64,000 nucleotides of DNA from Buxus sempervirens. Its lineage: Eukaryota > Streptophyta > Magnoliopsida > Buxales > Buxaceae. How positions within the stretch are numbered: position 1 is the first letter of the stretch; each line of letters starts with the position of its first letter. Made by a program: the position numbers and the translations under genes. Below the pieces are notes generated by a model, which searched no databases, was not told the DNA's origin, and was given only the letters and a program-made list of their open reading frames with translations. This document shows, piece after piece, positions 32,384 to 43,648 of this stretch. Location of the stretch: contig OX387193.1 in the NCBI GenBank assembly GCA_947561395.2, positions 27,398,276 to 27,462,275 of the forward strand. The letters run 5' to 3'.

Positions 32384-32985
32384 ATGAAGGAAGACCAGAT
32401 GGTCATCCCCCACTTATTTAGATGCCCCATCGGTCTAGACTTGTTCACAGATCCAGTCACTCTATACAAGTCAAACCTATGACAGATCTTACATACAAAA
32501 ACCGCACAGGTCCTGTTACAATGCAAAGGCTTCATGACCTATCTCTTGTTCCAAATCACACTCTTATTCATTTGATTGACCAATGGCTTCACATTAACAA
32601 GTTTGACCTAGATTCCTTAAAATCTTTTGATCCTGATCTCTCCTTGGCTTCATTGAAGCACAACCTTGAATCAAAAGAAGCCACCCTGGATACAAGACTT
32701 GAAACACTGAGAAAAGTAAGAATCTTGTCCGAAGAACTAGTCTCAAAATCTAGCTTGATTCAGTTAGGTTTCTTTCCAATACTGTTGCAGCTGTTATTCA
32801 AAAAACCCAGTAAAGTAAAACACCAACTCTCTCCAGAAACTCTGAATTTTACAGAACAAGCTCTCTGTTGTGTTCTCAACTTGTTGCCTTCCAGTGACTT
32901 GGGTTCATTAAATATCCTCTGCAAGGCATGCTCTACTTGTTGTCAGTTGTGTTCTCAACTTGTTGCCACAATAAATACCATCTAG
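32384..32985 (+). pseudogene. U-box E3 ubiquitin-ligase pseudogene
   Basis: The ATG at 32384 opens MKEDQMVIPHLFRCPIGLDL and FTDPVT, the start of a plant U-box domain that recruits E2 enzymes. Homology then moves through three frames: the second reads QTYDRSYIQK and the third reads GPVTMQRLHDLSLVPNHTL. So there are at least two frameshifts, a short deletion, and Cys to Gly in the motif normally reading CPVT. Downstream is the start of an Armadillo-like region (ILSEELVSKSSLIQLGFFPI; LSPETLNFTEQALCCVLNLL), which ends at 32985, well short of a full PUB protein. It sits between the halves of the CACTA TNPA gene, which suggests gene capture or a separate insertion. The exact PUB subfamily is uncertain. 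Confidence 0.75.
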
Positions 32986-34745
32986 CTTTGATATTTTCAT
33001 CTTGTTTATATTATGCTTGACATGTTAACTGAATAAATAATTTCAGCAAAACAAGATGCAAGTGTCCCTTTCTTTTTTAAATTTTAAATTTAATTTAGAC
33101 TTCACTTTCAAAGAGGAAAAAACTCACTTGAGAAAAAGGAAAAGGAAATGATAATGGGAAAAGGAAACTACAAGAGAGAAGACAAAAAGGTTATGAGACT
33201 CGATCCAAAAGTAGTTTCATGTTTTGTTATATTGACTTTATGTTTTTCTTCTTGTTTTTTTTTTTTTTTGGTTAGGTATTATCAAAGAAAAATGCTACTA
33301 ACAAAGGAAAAATGCAAGTCAATCATACTACAGGCTCGCAATCTTTTCTTGCTGCTTATGATAAGCTGGTAAGTAATTTTTATACTTGATCTTTATTAGT
33401 TCGTATTATTACTATACCATTGTCTTTATTTATTTTTTATGTATAAATTTTCATTTTTGTAGATAAAAGAAACACAAGAGAAGGAGCCTTCCTCTATAGA
33501 TTTTCACTTGGCCAACCATGTAAAAAAGAATAGAGATTTTGTTACGCCCAAGACAAAAGAGTATTATGTAAGTCATGTTTATAACAAAAGTATTAATGCG
33601 AACACTTTTTTTTTCTCTTACCTTATAATGACTAATGTTAAATGTCTAAAATTTTTATTCATTTCTCTTTGTGTATTGTAAATTAATATTTTTATGAATA
33701 TTGTATCTACAAGCATATACTTTTCTTTTTCTTTTGGGTTAATAATGCTTTTAATTGGTAGAGTAAGATGCAAGAAAAGCTATCTGAGGCATCAGAGAGT
33801 GCTTCCTCCATACCAGAAGAGGACATTGTTCGAGAGGTTTTGGGGCATAAGCCTAACTATGTCAAGGGGATGGGTAACTCATTCATTGCACCTAGATCTG
33901 AAAACTCTTCAGTACAATTTTATAAAACATCGTGGGAGGAATCACAAACTCAACTCCATGATGCACAAGAAAAGTTGGCTGAACAGGGTGAAAAGTTGGA
34001 ATCAACATGTGCGCACCTAAAAACACCTAGATCGCACACGGGGCGCACGTGGGTTCGTGTGTGCCTCGGGACATTTCGGAGTCGCCACTGCCTGAGAGGT
34101 GCAGGCAGACACGGGAATTGCCTATCCGGGTCTAAGTCTAATCTGCGGCTTATTAGAGATATAGCTAAGTCCTCAGTTACGTTCGAGGAAGTCCGAAGAC
34201 ACCCCGGCCCGCCCCGTCAGCTTGACGAGTCCCTCGGGTCTCCCTGATTTTTGAGTCAAATTCACCCTTCCTAAACCAACATGCTTTCTTTTGGGTCTGG
34301 CGGGGCCCTCTGGAGGTATGGGCCCCTTTTATTCCATTTTTTTATCTTTTTACTTAAGCCGTCTGGGTCGGATACAGGCCCCGTTGGAAGGCCTGTGGGT
34401 TGCCAAGTTTGTGGTTGGGCCCAGTAGAGTTATTGGGTAACCCAGTTTTGGTTTAGGTTATTTAAGCAATTATGTATCTTAATGGCTTAGTGGGCTTGGA
34501 TTTGGCCCAATAGCATTTAAGCAAAGGCCTTGGGCCCATTTGTTGAAAATGGTCTTGGTTTTGGGTCGGTTGATATGTGGGCCCCATAGACGGGCCCAGG
34601 AGGCCTTGGTGGGCCCATATAGGCCCACAGTCCACAATGGGCTCAGGATAGCCCAAAAAACCTTATAGGGTTGGGTCAGGCCAGCTCGGGTCGGAGCAGA
34701 TCCAACTGGGTCCAAAAATTCTATTTTTCAAGTTATTTCAAAACT

Positions 34746-34846
34746 GCCCGTATTTGCTATACGGGCTAGCCTAGCCCATAAATGTCGGTTCAGGCCTGCC
34801 CGTATAGTAAATACGGGCACGCCCAGACCGTACTGTAAATACGGGC
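34746..34846 (-). promoter_or_regulatory. E4 dyad array, 3' part of LTR
   Basis: Left arms GCCCGT 34746, GCCCAT 34774, GCCCGT 34798 and GACCGT 34826, each with a 9-nt spacer. Right arms are ACGGGC except at the second, which is degenerate. Steps are 28, 24 and 28. Confidence 0.8.
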
Positions 34847-35684
34847 TCCATCCGATTTTATGTTTTTGCACCGATTTCAGCCGGGATCAATTTAGTTGGC
34901 TTCTTGGGGTGTTCTGCAGCTTTTGTTGTGGTTTTTCGGTTATCTCACAGTGATGAAATGCCTTGTTTTTAGTTTTACATCTTCACTTTTTCTTTTCGAT
35001 ATTTTGCCAAAAGGAGTGATCCTATCTTTTCCCTGTCAATTTACGCCGCTTGCAAACCTGCATGGGTAAAGACCTAAGAATGGAGAGAGGGGAAGAATCA
35101 AGGGATACAACATGAATATTAAGGAGGACAGACCCCTCCATAAAAAAGTATCAAATAAAGACAACTAAACATAGCTTATTCATGAAATCCCTTAGCTATT
35201 TTACCAACGTAGCTCTCCTCCCATTCTTGTGTAGAGATCTCCACCTTCCATGGGGTCTCTCGTGGTGTGCAAGCAAAGATATAACAAAATAAATGCTAAG
35301 AAGAACTTAAAAGCAAAGTGGCCGGAATAGCCTGATTCTTATATATGTTAAATACAAAGTTGTGGGGAGGCTTACAGTGCTATTACTACCTTGTTCTGAG
35401 GTGTGGAGGTTCTCCGAGAGATTTTGGCAGCACTTCTGCACTCTCGTTGATTTCCCAAAATGGAGTTGAAGAGGGTTTGGTTGCCTTTAGTTAGACAGGA
35501 TGGAAGAAAGGAGACACTAGTAGGGTATAAGGGCAAAATGGGTATTTTTCTGGGTTGGCGGGGTTTTAGCAGAGCCTGGGCAGAGGTTGGACGTGGAAAA
35601 GGTAGAAGAAAAGGGGGAGAGAGCTTGGGGGGCCAGCTTACACAAATGAGGGGGGTGGCCCCCTATTTATAGGCATTTTTTTAT

Positions 35685-35833
35685 GCCCGTAATTCAAATG
35701 TGGGCGAAAAACTCACGTTTTCAAATCTCGCCGAATCGGCTGGCTGTCACCGTACGGGAAGCGTGTCCCCCTTCTAGAAGGCTTGCCCGTATTTGAAGTG
35801 CAAGCATGCCTCGCCCATACTTCAAATACAGGC
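35685..35833 (-). promoter_or_regulatory. E4 dyad array upstream of its TATA box
   Basis: Clear dyads start at 35685 (GCCCGT-N9-GTGGGC), 35785 and 35813 (28 bp apart), with degenerate ones between. The first lies 14 bp from the minus-strand TATAAATA (35664-35671). Confidence 0.65.
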
Positions 35834-36659
35834 GAGCACGTTTTTTAAATGCTGGATTTCAAACCACTATTCAATTTGGTTTTGAGCAAAGATTTCATCC
35901 GATTTTTTCTTTTCTTTTTGATTTATTTTAATTCCAAAAATAAGATATTTTAATGAATATCATTATTTTAATCAAGATTTTTATTTTTGTTGTCTTTTTC
36001 TGCTTTTGCACCACATGGGCAGTTTTTTTGAAATTTCAACTGACCATAACTTTTCCATCTGGTGTCCGATTTTGGTAAACTTAGTGTTGTTGGAATCATC
36101 TCGGAACCACCTATCCATTGGAATCAATTTGGGCAGCTGAATTGGGGTTGAGCAAAAAGTCAACTTTTTGCTCTCCAAAAGTTTGACCGGCTCATAACTT
36201 TCTCATCCTGACCCCGATTCCAGCAAACTCAGTTGCATTAGAACCGTGTTGAAATGTTTTTTTCAATGAGATGAAGTTTGATGGCCAATTCTCCTTAGAT
36301 TAAAAAGTTAATTTTTGATCCCCTCAGGGTTTGAGTTTTTGGTTTGACTTTTTATTTTCTTTCTTTTGGGGGTGCAAAAATCAGGTGTCTACACAACAGT
36401 GGAACGAGTTGCATAACTTGAGAGCCAGATAGCAATCTTGATAGCTCGGGGATCTTCTTCTTGATTTTTTTTTATCTTTTGTGGACATATTTAAACTTTG
36501 TAAACACTTTATTATGTGTTGCTAACATTTTGATAAACTACAATATATGGTTCTTTTTTCTTTTGCTGTTAATGAATGATGTCATTAATTTGTTTGATGG
36601 CAATATGATTTTAGTTATTACAGGTTGATAAAGAACAATTAATAAGAGTAATGACGATA

Positions 36660-37101
36660 TAAAAACGTTGCTATAAAAAGGGTAAGCTATCTAATATGAT
36701 TGCACTAGCGACAACTAGAAAGTTGTGGCTAATAAGTTTACTATCTGCAATGGCATTTGCAATGAAAATATTGTCATTGCAAAATAAATTTACTATTGCA
36801 ACGAGATACAGTCGTTGCAAATAAATTTACTATTGCAACAAGATGTAGTCGTTGCAATTACAATTACAAGTGCGACGACTATAAAGTCGTTGCTATTAAT
36901 TTTACTATTAGCAACGACCTCTTGTTGTTGCAATTACAAATACATTAGCAACAAAACAAAATTTCGTTGCAAATAAGTATCCGTGACCACTTTTTTGCCA
37001 CGCTTTTGCAACGATTGTTTCCTTGCAATTACATTTTGCGACGATATATAGAGTATTAGCAATGACTATAGTCGTTGCAGAAAGGCATATTTCCTGTAGT
37101 G
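36660..37101 (+). repeat. CACTA right subterminal repeats and terminus
   Basis: Many copies, in both orientations, of GTCGTTGCA / TGCAACGAC, the expected binding sites of a TNPA-type protein, including a palindrome GCGACGACTATAAAGTCGTTGC-like unit at about 36872. The end GGCATATTTCCTGTAGTG (to 37101) is the CACTA terminal repeat. Confidence 0.85.
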
Positions 37102-38573
37102 ATATACTCTTCAGCATGCAAAGCTCCAAGGAGGTTACAAGGAAATGAGCAAATATGGAAAAGAAACCAAGAAGCAATCCCACTATAAAGAAAATCAAGC
37201 CACTAAATGTGAGGATGATCAAGTAGAGCAGAAGGGGACGATCAAAAAGAATAATGATCCCATGTGAGCACCCATAAACATCAATATGCCACACACACAA
37301 AAAAAGAAGCAAAACTGCTCTTCTCAGTAGGTGGAAGCATGGCTCGTAAAAAGAGAGAGCGCAGTAGAGAGGGCTTCTGTAAAGAGAGGAGAAAAAGGGG
37401 GTTCTACATAGAGAGAAACCGGAGGAGAATGGTAGAAAAAAAGGGAGCGACTGAGAAGGGGTTGCGCAAGGAGAGAAGAGAAGGGGAAGAGGGAATTAGA
37501 GGAAAAAGGGAGCAAAGGGGGAGTCTACGCAAGAAGAAAGGGAGAGAAAGAGACAGGGCGAGAGAGAAGAGGGAAGGAGAAAAAGAGAGGAGGGAGGCAA
37601 GAGAAGGAGAGAGCGGATGAGAGAGAAAAGGTGAAAAGAGGATTTGGGTTTCACCTTTGTTGCTTTGGTGATCCTGTTTAGCTGCAACAGCGATCGTCGG
37701 AAGTGGTCGTCGGCAACCGGTCCGGTCGGAACTCTCACAGAGCAGTCGGCGGTCGTTTCCTTGGGAGGCAAAAACATTGAGCTAGTTTGGGAAATGGAGA
37801 TGAAGAATTTGGGGTTGTTTGGGACGACTTAAGGGAGGGTTTAATTGTAATATTTTAAAATTTTAAAGTTATTTATCTATTGTTTAATGTATATTAAAAT
37901 ACTTATTTTTCGGTTTGGTTCAGTTCAGTTTAGTTTAGAGAAATGTATAAATTCGGTTCAGTTTAATCCATCATCCAACCTAAAATCAAACCGATCTAAT
38001 TCGGGTTAAAGATTTTAAGACTAAAACCAAACCAAACATATAAAAAACCGAACCAAGTTGGACCCCTGATATAAACCCCTCAAAATTGCTACTCATGGTA
38101 TTTCATTTTAGTGTAAAACAAACGAGGAACCTGATTTTCCAAACAACCATCTCATTTAGGGGTTTAAACTTGAAATCTTCAAACCCATTTTTATATATCA
38201 TGCTAGGGCAGGTTTAGACTTTAGAGAGCATAAACAATTTTTTTGGAATTTTTGATTGGGCGAAAAGCCCTCATTTGGGCAAAAAAACGAACTCTCGAAT
38301 AGAAATGTTCATTTCCTCAGTCCAAAAATCCACATTTGATGCTCAAATTCACATTGAAAAGAACCACAATCAAATTACTATCAACTATGTGGGCAGCACA
38401 AAACAGGAAATTTGATGTTCCAAGACATTTTAATGAATGAAAAATTAACAAACCTGAAGTTGCTGTTTGGGTTTGGATTTGGAGCTCCTGCGGTGCGAGC
38501 AGCGAGTTCTCTCTCTTGAGAATTTATTTCTCTTTCCAAAGCAATTCGCCACACTCCAATAAGGTAGAGGAAG
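37102..38573. other. Region right of CACTA: A/G-rich tract and noncoding sequence
   Basis: 37330-37625 is A/G-rich with many GAGAG runs; its open frame is Arg/Glu-rich low complexity and I do not accept it as a gene. 37912-38067 begins CGGTTTGGTTCAGTTC and ends AACCGAACCAAG followed by GGACCCCTGA, an imperfect inverted structure that may be an old miniature element. The rest has no recognisable feature. Confidence 0.4.
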
Positions 38574-39300
38574 ATGAGGTTTTACGGAAAAAATTTTACT
38601 CTCAAGGAAGAAGAAAAAATCAAATTCCGAGCCCTCTTCTTCTTCCTACATTTCTGCCTTTTTGATTCTTTTTTTCTTCTGTTCTCTTCTAAACTCCCAA
38701 ACCTCTCTAATGTGCAACCTCCTCTTCACTCACTCACTCACTCTCTCTCTCTCTCTCTCTCACACTACCTTCTTCTTCTTCTCTGGCCTGCCTCTCTCTC
38801 TTGCCAACATCCTCTCTCTCACCTCTTTTTCCTCTTCTCCCCTCTTTCTCATGCTCCCCTCTTTGTTCTCGCCTAAGCTTCTTCTCCTTCGTTCACCCCT
38901 GTTCTTTTTTTTTCTGCTGGGTTCCTCCATTTTCTCTCTTGCCTACGCACTCTCTATTCTCTCTCCCTCACTCACTACTTTCTTATTCTCTCCTGCGCTA
39001 TCTCACTCTTTTTCCTCTTCTCTCTCTCTTCTCCCTCTTTCTCACGCTCCCCTCTCTCCCTTCTTCGCGGACCCCCTTTTTCTCTCTCTCTTCTCCCTTC
39101 CCAAGTTGCTTCTCCTTTCACACCCCCTTTTTTTTTGCTGGGCTCCACCCTTTTCTCTCTTACACGCGCCCTCTCTATTCTCTCTCCTCCCCCATTGTGC
39201 GCAACCCCCTTTCTCTAATTTTATTTCCCCTCCTGAAGCACAAGAAGAGCTGACAGGGTGGGTGACCGTAGAGGTCACCCCCTCCCTCTCACATTAATTT
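38574..39300. repeat. C/T-rich low-complexity block with internal duplication
   Basis: Dominated by CTCTCT and TTCTCC runs. Segments around 38876-39000 and 39105-39215 are diverged copies (TTCTxxCTGGGxTCC then CATTTTCTCTCTT / CCTTTTCTCTCTT then CTCTCTATTCTCTCTCC). It ends with a perfect hairpin GGGTGACC-GTAGA-GGTCACCC (39260-39280). Long open frames on both strands are Leu/Ser/Phe- or Arg/Glu-rich and are by-products of composition. Confidence 0.7.
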
Positions 39301-41272
39301 GATTTTTTTTATACTAGCAATTGAGGCATATGCGTTGCACTTAGTACATGATATCTTAATTTATAAGAACTAATTATATGCCGTCTCATTTCTCCTCAAT
39401 AATACAATAATTGTTAATAATGAAACCAAACTATATATTATTTTTAAAAACAATGATAAGAAATACTAAATATAAAATATTTATACACTAACAATTTCAA
39501 CTAGTAATGAGAATGACCTCAAATGATAATAGTTAATTAAAACTAAACATTTATTATTAAGGTAAAACCAAGCAACTTACAATAAAAGAAAATTAATAAA
39601 TTAATAATTAGTTGCATGTTAAGATTGATTCTAAAATTTTTTGATTCTATCAATTGATTTTTGTTAAACAGAATGTTAAGATTATACAAATTATTTTTGT
39701 CATATTTAAAACACACTTTACCTTTTGCATTTAACTGAATTTATATTTCTTGCTTTACAATTGTGGCTTTTTTTAATTTTTAATTAATAATTTGAAATTA
39801 CCATATTCAATTATTTTATTAGGATTCATCTTTGAACTATTAAAACAACTTTTGTAGGTTAAAAAATTTAAATGACATTATTTAAAAATTTAACATAATA
39901 TTTTTAACAGTTTAAAATTTCCTAATGATTTAGAATCTTAAATAAGAAGGGGAATTTTAAAAATGCACTAGAACTATAGATAAAACAAAAATCTAAAAAT
40001 AACTTTATATAAGAAATACTTGGGTTATTTAAAATTAGATACTTAGTTTTATATTTTATGCTTTAGTATGATATAAAGGAAGAACTAACATGTAACTAGA
40101 AGTTTAATGTCATTAATATTTCAATTAGGTTTGGTTTATGCAATCAGTTCCATTCAGTTTGGATTAGTATTAAAACCGAAACCGAATCGGTTTTATATAG
40201 CATAGACCAAGACCTAATTGAAACCATTTAAGGATAACTCAATATGATTGTAATAGGTTTGGTTTGGTTTGGTTCAGTTTATCGGTTTTAACCGAACTAC
40301 TGCCACCCCTAATAGTATCCCAAGTGCACCTTCCTACCCTATAATAAAGCACAAGCACAAAATATAATTTTTTTTTCTTTTTGGGATGTTTAGTATTTTT
40401 TTTCTAATAATTATCTTAATAAGTTAGTCATTTAATGAAAGTTAAAATCCTTTAAGTGATAAACTTTAAAAGAAGATAGAAGTCTAAAAAAGGTAACGTA
40501 GGGATGATCACCAAAATAATTTCCTTTTTCCTTACGATACAAAATTATTTGCAAAATTAAAAAATAAATTTCCTTTTTTATTCTTGACGAATTGTTCCCC
40601 TCTCTAAAATAAAATAGAAGTCTTCTTTCTCTTTAAGAATGAGGATATGTCTTAATTGGGACCCTAAATAATTAGATAAAGATTGATTTTTCCTTCTTCT
40701 TTTTTTCTAAAAATGCGGGAGTCTAGAAAGGATTAATATTCTTAATTATATATTTACAAACAATGGATATAAGCCATACTAATGTTTTCATACATATCTT
40801 TTTGAAAAGAGCCTAATGAAAATATAGGATATGCATACTAATTACTTTCATGAATTTTTTGAAGTTTATATGTGATGTGAGAAATTATTTCACACATTTT
40901 CTTAATCATATTTTCTGATTTTACAATGTTTTGTAGGTTTCTTAGGTCATTTAATTAGAATTTTACGTGTCTTTTACATTTATTTAATTTCTAGGAATTC
41001 TTGGCATTTTACAGGTTTTTAACGAATGATTCAAGTTGAATTTGGGTTAAGGAAAGATGTTGAATTCGAGCTAGGCTTATGAGCAAAAACTTAGTTGGGC
41101 TGACCCAGTAAATACAAAGTACTGCTTGGTATTTGAGCTATAATGGAAGCTAAGACCTCGGTTTCAAATGTTCTTTAGCTTGTTGGAAAGGTAAGACAAA
41201 GACCTACAACTTCCGTAAAGAACCCAAGACCCAATTATGCCATTTTGAACGCCGAACTTTAGCAAGATCATA
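39301..41272. other. AT-rich noncoding sequence
   Basis: No gene. About 40125-40313 contains repeated GGTTTGGTTTGG and ends CTGCCACCCCTAA, which looks like the end of an hAT-type nonautonomous element (GGGGTGGCAG on the other strand). I could not define the other end. Confidence 0.4.
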
Positions 41273-43648
41273 TGTAAAACCCTAGAATTTCCTAATATAA
41301 TATAAATAATTAATTAATAAGTAGACTAGAGAGATTTGGAAGTATAAATAAATTTAAAAAGGAAAAATAGGAATTAAGTATAGGAATTTAATTTATATCA
41401 TAAGTGAGAATTTGTAGAATTAATATTGGGATTTAAATTTCAAATTGTGATAAGAAATAATAAGAAGAATAGAATCTAGAGAATTGTGGAGAAATTCAAT
41501 GATTAAGTGTGGAAATTAAATAAAGGCATTTTGATCATTCCTAATTAGTCAAATCCATGAAAAGAATAAAATAATTAATTATTAAGTTAAGAAACTTAAT
41601 TAGACCAAATATGAGTTTAGATGGATTTAAATAATGAATTTAAAGTTTAAAATAAGGAAAAAGGGCTTAATTGTAATTATGCTTATTTAGGAACTTTAAT
41701 TTTAGTACTATGGGAGAAAATCAAGTGTTTAGCTAATATTTAAAAATAAAGATCATAAATAGCGCGAAATTAATTAAATTAGAAGTTTCTTATGAGTTAA
41801 GATTAAGGGAAAATAATTAGAAGGAAAGATAAGATAAGAAAGGTTTCCAAATAGAATTGGGAATCCTAGTTGGAAAGTTTCCTAAACCAATTAAGACTTC
41901 TAATTAGGTGAGCCTATAAAAAGAAGGCATTAGGGAATTTTTTGATTTCCATTAAGTCAATCATAAGGAGAAAAGAAGAGAGAAATTCGTGCATAGAGCT
42001 GGAGAAAAATAGAAAGAGAGATAGAGAGAAGAAAAAGGTGTTTTATGAAGAAGAAAGAGTGTTGCAGAATTCCGACAAGCCATATTCGAATTAGGATATG
42101 GAGAGATCCAACCGTTGGATCGAGCTCAAGTTTGGAGGTTATGTTCCTAACTTGTAGGACTTTAATCTGAACGGCGGAGATTTGATTTGGAGAAGTCTAG
42201 AATGGTGCTTAAATCTCAGAAAGTTGGAGAACATTCGGGTTTCTTGGAAGAATGATTTCATATGTTGAGGCAAGTAGCAAACACTTTGAAAACTAGAGAA
42301 ATTGCATGATTTCTGTATGGTTTAGATGTTTTATAATAGTTTGTTTTGATTTAAATCTTGGTTTGAAGAATTGAGAGTTTTATAAAATGGCTTTGCTTTC
42401 ATATATTTTAAAGAAATCAAGAAAAGGGTTGATCATAGGGGATTTAATTTAAGTAGGAAACTTTACATTAAAATGTGATTGATGAGAATAATTTAGGGTT
42501 GTTTTAAGAGTGATTCATAATGAAAATATGAAGATTGGAAACAATTAAAATTATACAAAGTATTTTATAATTCAGAAAATCAGAAAAAACCAGAAATTGG
42601 CTTAGCGCTCCTCAATGCTCGAGCACAATTGTAGGCACCTCGCATATGTATTTTAAAAGTAGAAATAACAAAATCTTGAACTCAATGCCTAGGAGGACAC
42701 TCGAGCACGATCTCAAGCATCTAAGCAAAATTTCACCCAGTAATGGACGCCTAGCAGGCCGCTTGAGCACGATGTCGAGCGACCTCTGTTAGAATTTTCC
42801 AGATTTTGGATTTTGTGCCCAACTCTATTTTTAATGATTTTCCATGAAATTCTAAAGTTGTAACATCTATAATTAGGTTAATTTGAGATGTAGGAAGTAA
42901 CGGAATTAAATTTGGATAAAAGAATATTAATTTGGAACGATGAATGTAAAGATGGATTTTATAGAAGTGTTTTGAGGAATATGTGGACTTAACCTATTTA
43001 GATATGATTTTGGGTAACTTCACCCATTCCTAAACTTCATTACAGACCTAAAATACCCTCTGGAATGATTAAATATCAACGTTAATAAGTGTTGATCCCT
43101 TAGGCTCTTAAAAGAAGAAATTTGGATATTGTTGAGTAAATTATTGAGAATAACAACCAATTAGGAGATGAATTTAAGTAAGACTTAATATACTGATTTA
43201 GTAAGTTATCTAATACTTAAATATGAGTATATTAAGAGTGTTCACATTAATAAATTACTGTTTAGGCAATTAATCAAGAAGTTGGACATATTTTGGTAAA
43301 GATGACATGGTTTTTAAAGCTTGGATGTGTTTTCTATTTATTTTCAGATTTGAGCAATTTCTTACTTTCAATATTTTATTTCCAGATATTTGCATATGGT
43401 TTCATCGATAAATTGGCAGAATCATTGTTTTCCTCCATGTATCTCGGAGTGGTTGAATTCCTCTCTCATGTATCTTGGGATGAGATGTTTATAGTAGAAT
43501 GAGAGTTTATTTTATTTTTAACTGTACCTTACTTTTGAGACAAGTTATTATTAAATGTTTTTGGTTGTGAGTTTTGTCTAGTGGACAATGCTTAGTATGG
43601 ATCCATAGCATAGCCAGGAAGTGAAATGGAATTATCTTTAGTAAGTTA
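41273..43648 (+). mobile_element. LTR, TGTAAAACC family, diverged partial copy
   Basis: Begins TGTAAAACCCTAGAATTTCC at 41273 and follows the order of the LTR at 43649: AT-rich U3, a TATA-like CCTATAAAAAGAAGG (about 41905), a GAGA-rich segment, CCAACCGTTGGATCG, GGCAAGTAGxAA and GAATTGCATGATTTC. Identity is low apart from these blocks, so it is older. It is interrupted at 43649 by the next LTR and may resume at 46630-46700. No coding sequence. Confidence 0.65.

Larger units (their letters stand above)
34008..36393 (-). mobile_element. Solo LTR E4 (Tat-type)
   Basis: On the minus strand it runs from TGTAGACACCTG (36393) to GTGCGCACA (34008). It is 2,386 bp and flanked by CAACA at 34003-34007 and 36394-36398. 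It lies in the last TNPA exon. It carries TATAAATA on the minus strand (35671-35664), two dyad arrays, and TGGCGACTCC about 70 bp from its 3' end (34087-34078). There is no internal region, so it is a solo LTR. Confidence 0.9.
33276..36416 (+). pseudogene. CACTA TNPA-type gene, 3' exons (interrupted by E4)
   Basis: Continues the gene broken at 5018. Exons are 33276-33368 (VLSKKNATNKGKMQVNHTTG), 33463-33567, and 33762-34007 resuming at 36399. All borders are GT...AG. The motif QVNHTTGSQSF and a C-terminal coiled coil (SWEESQTQLHDAQEKLAEQG) are typical of the family. E4 lies between 34007 and 36394. Allowing for the duplicated CAACA the frame continues across the gap and ends at TAA 36414-36416. 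Exon phases match exon 3 at 4926, which supports the two parts having been one gene. Confidence 0.8.
2305..37101 (+). mobile_element. CACTA (En/Spm-like) DNA transposon, right part, heavily interrupted
   Basis: Coding remnants of a TNP2-type transposase (2310-4025) and a TNPA-type gene (4227-5018 and 33276-36416) are followed by subterminal repeats with GTCGTTGCA motifs. The element ends in GGCATATTTCCTGTAGTG at 37101, the reverse complement of a CACTACAGGAAA terminus. The left end is not in the window. E3, with RT1 inside it, occupies 5479-31045, and E4 occupies 34008-36393. A 3-bp target duplication would be ATA at 37102-37104, but the partner lies outside. The element is dead: TNP2 is truncated and frameshifted. 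Confidence 0.85.

Noticed and set aside
37264..37620. Protein gene (118-codon open frame)
   Set aside because: Arg/Glu/Lys low complexity from GAGA repeats, with no domain and no gene structure.
38574..39297. Open frames of up to 211 codons
   Set aside because: Leu/Ser/Phe runs produced by C/T-rich sequence; open frames exist on both strands for the same reason.
40125..40313. Defined hAT miniature element
   Set aside because: One plausible end (CTGCCACCCCTAA), but no matching opposite terminus or 8-bp duplication could be found.
43293..43502. 69-codon open frame in the LTR at 41273
   Set aside because: AT-rich, hydrophobic by composition, and not conserved in the sister LTRs.
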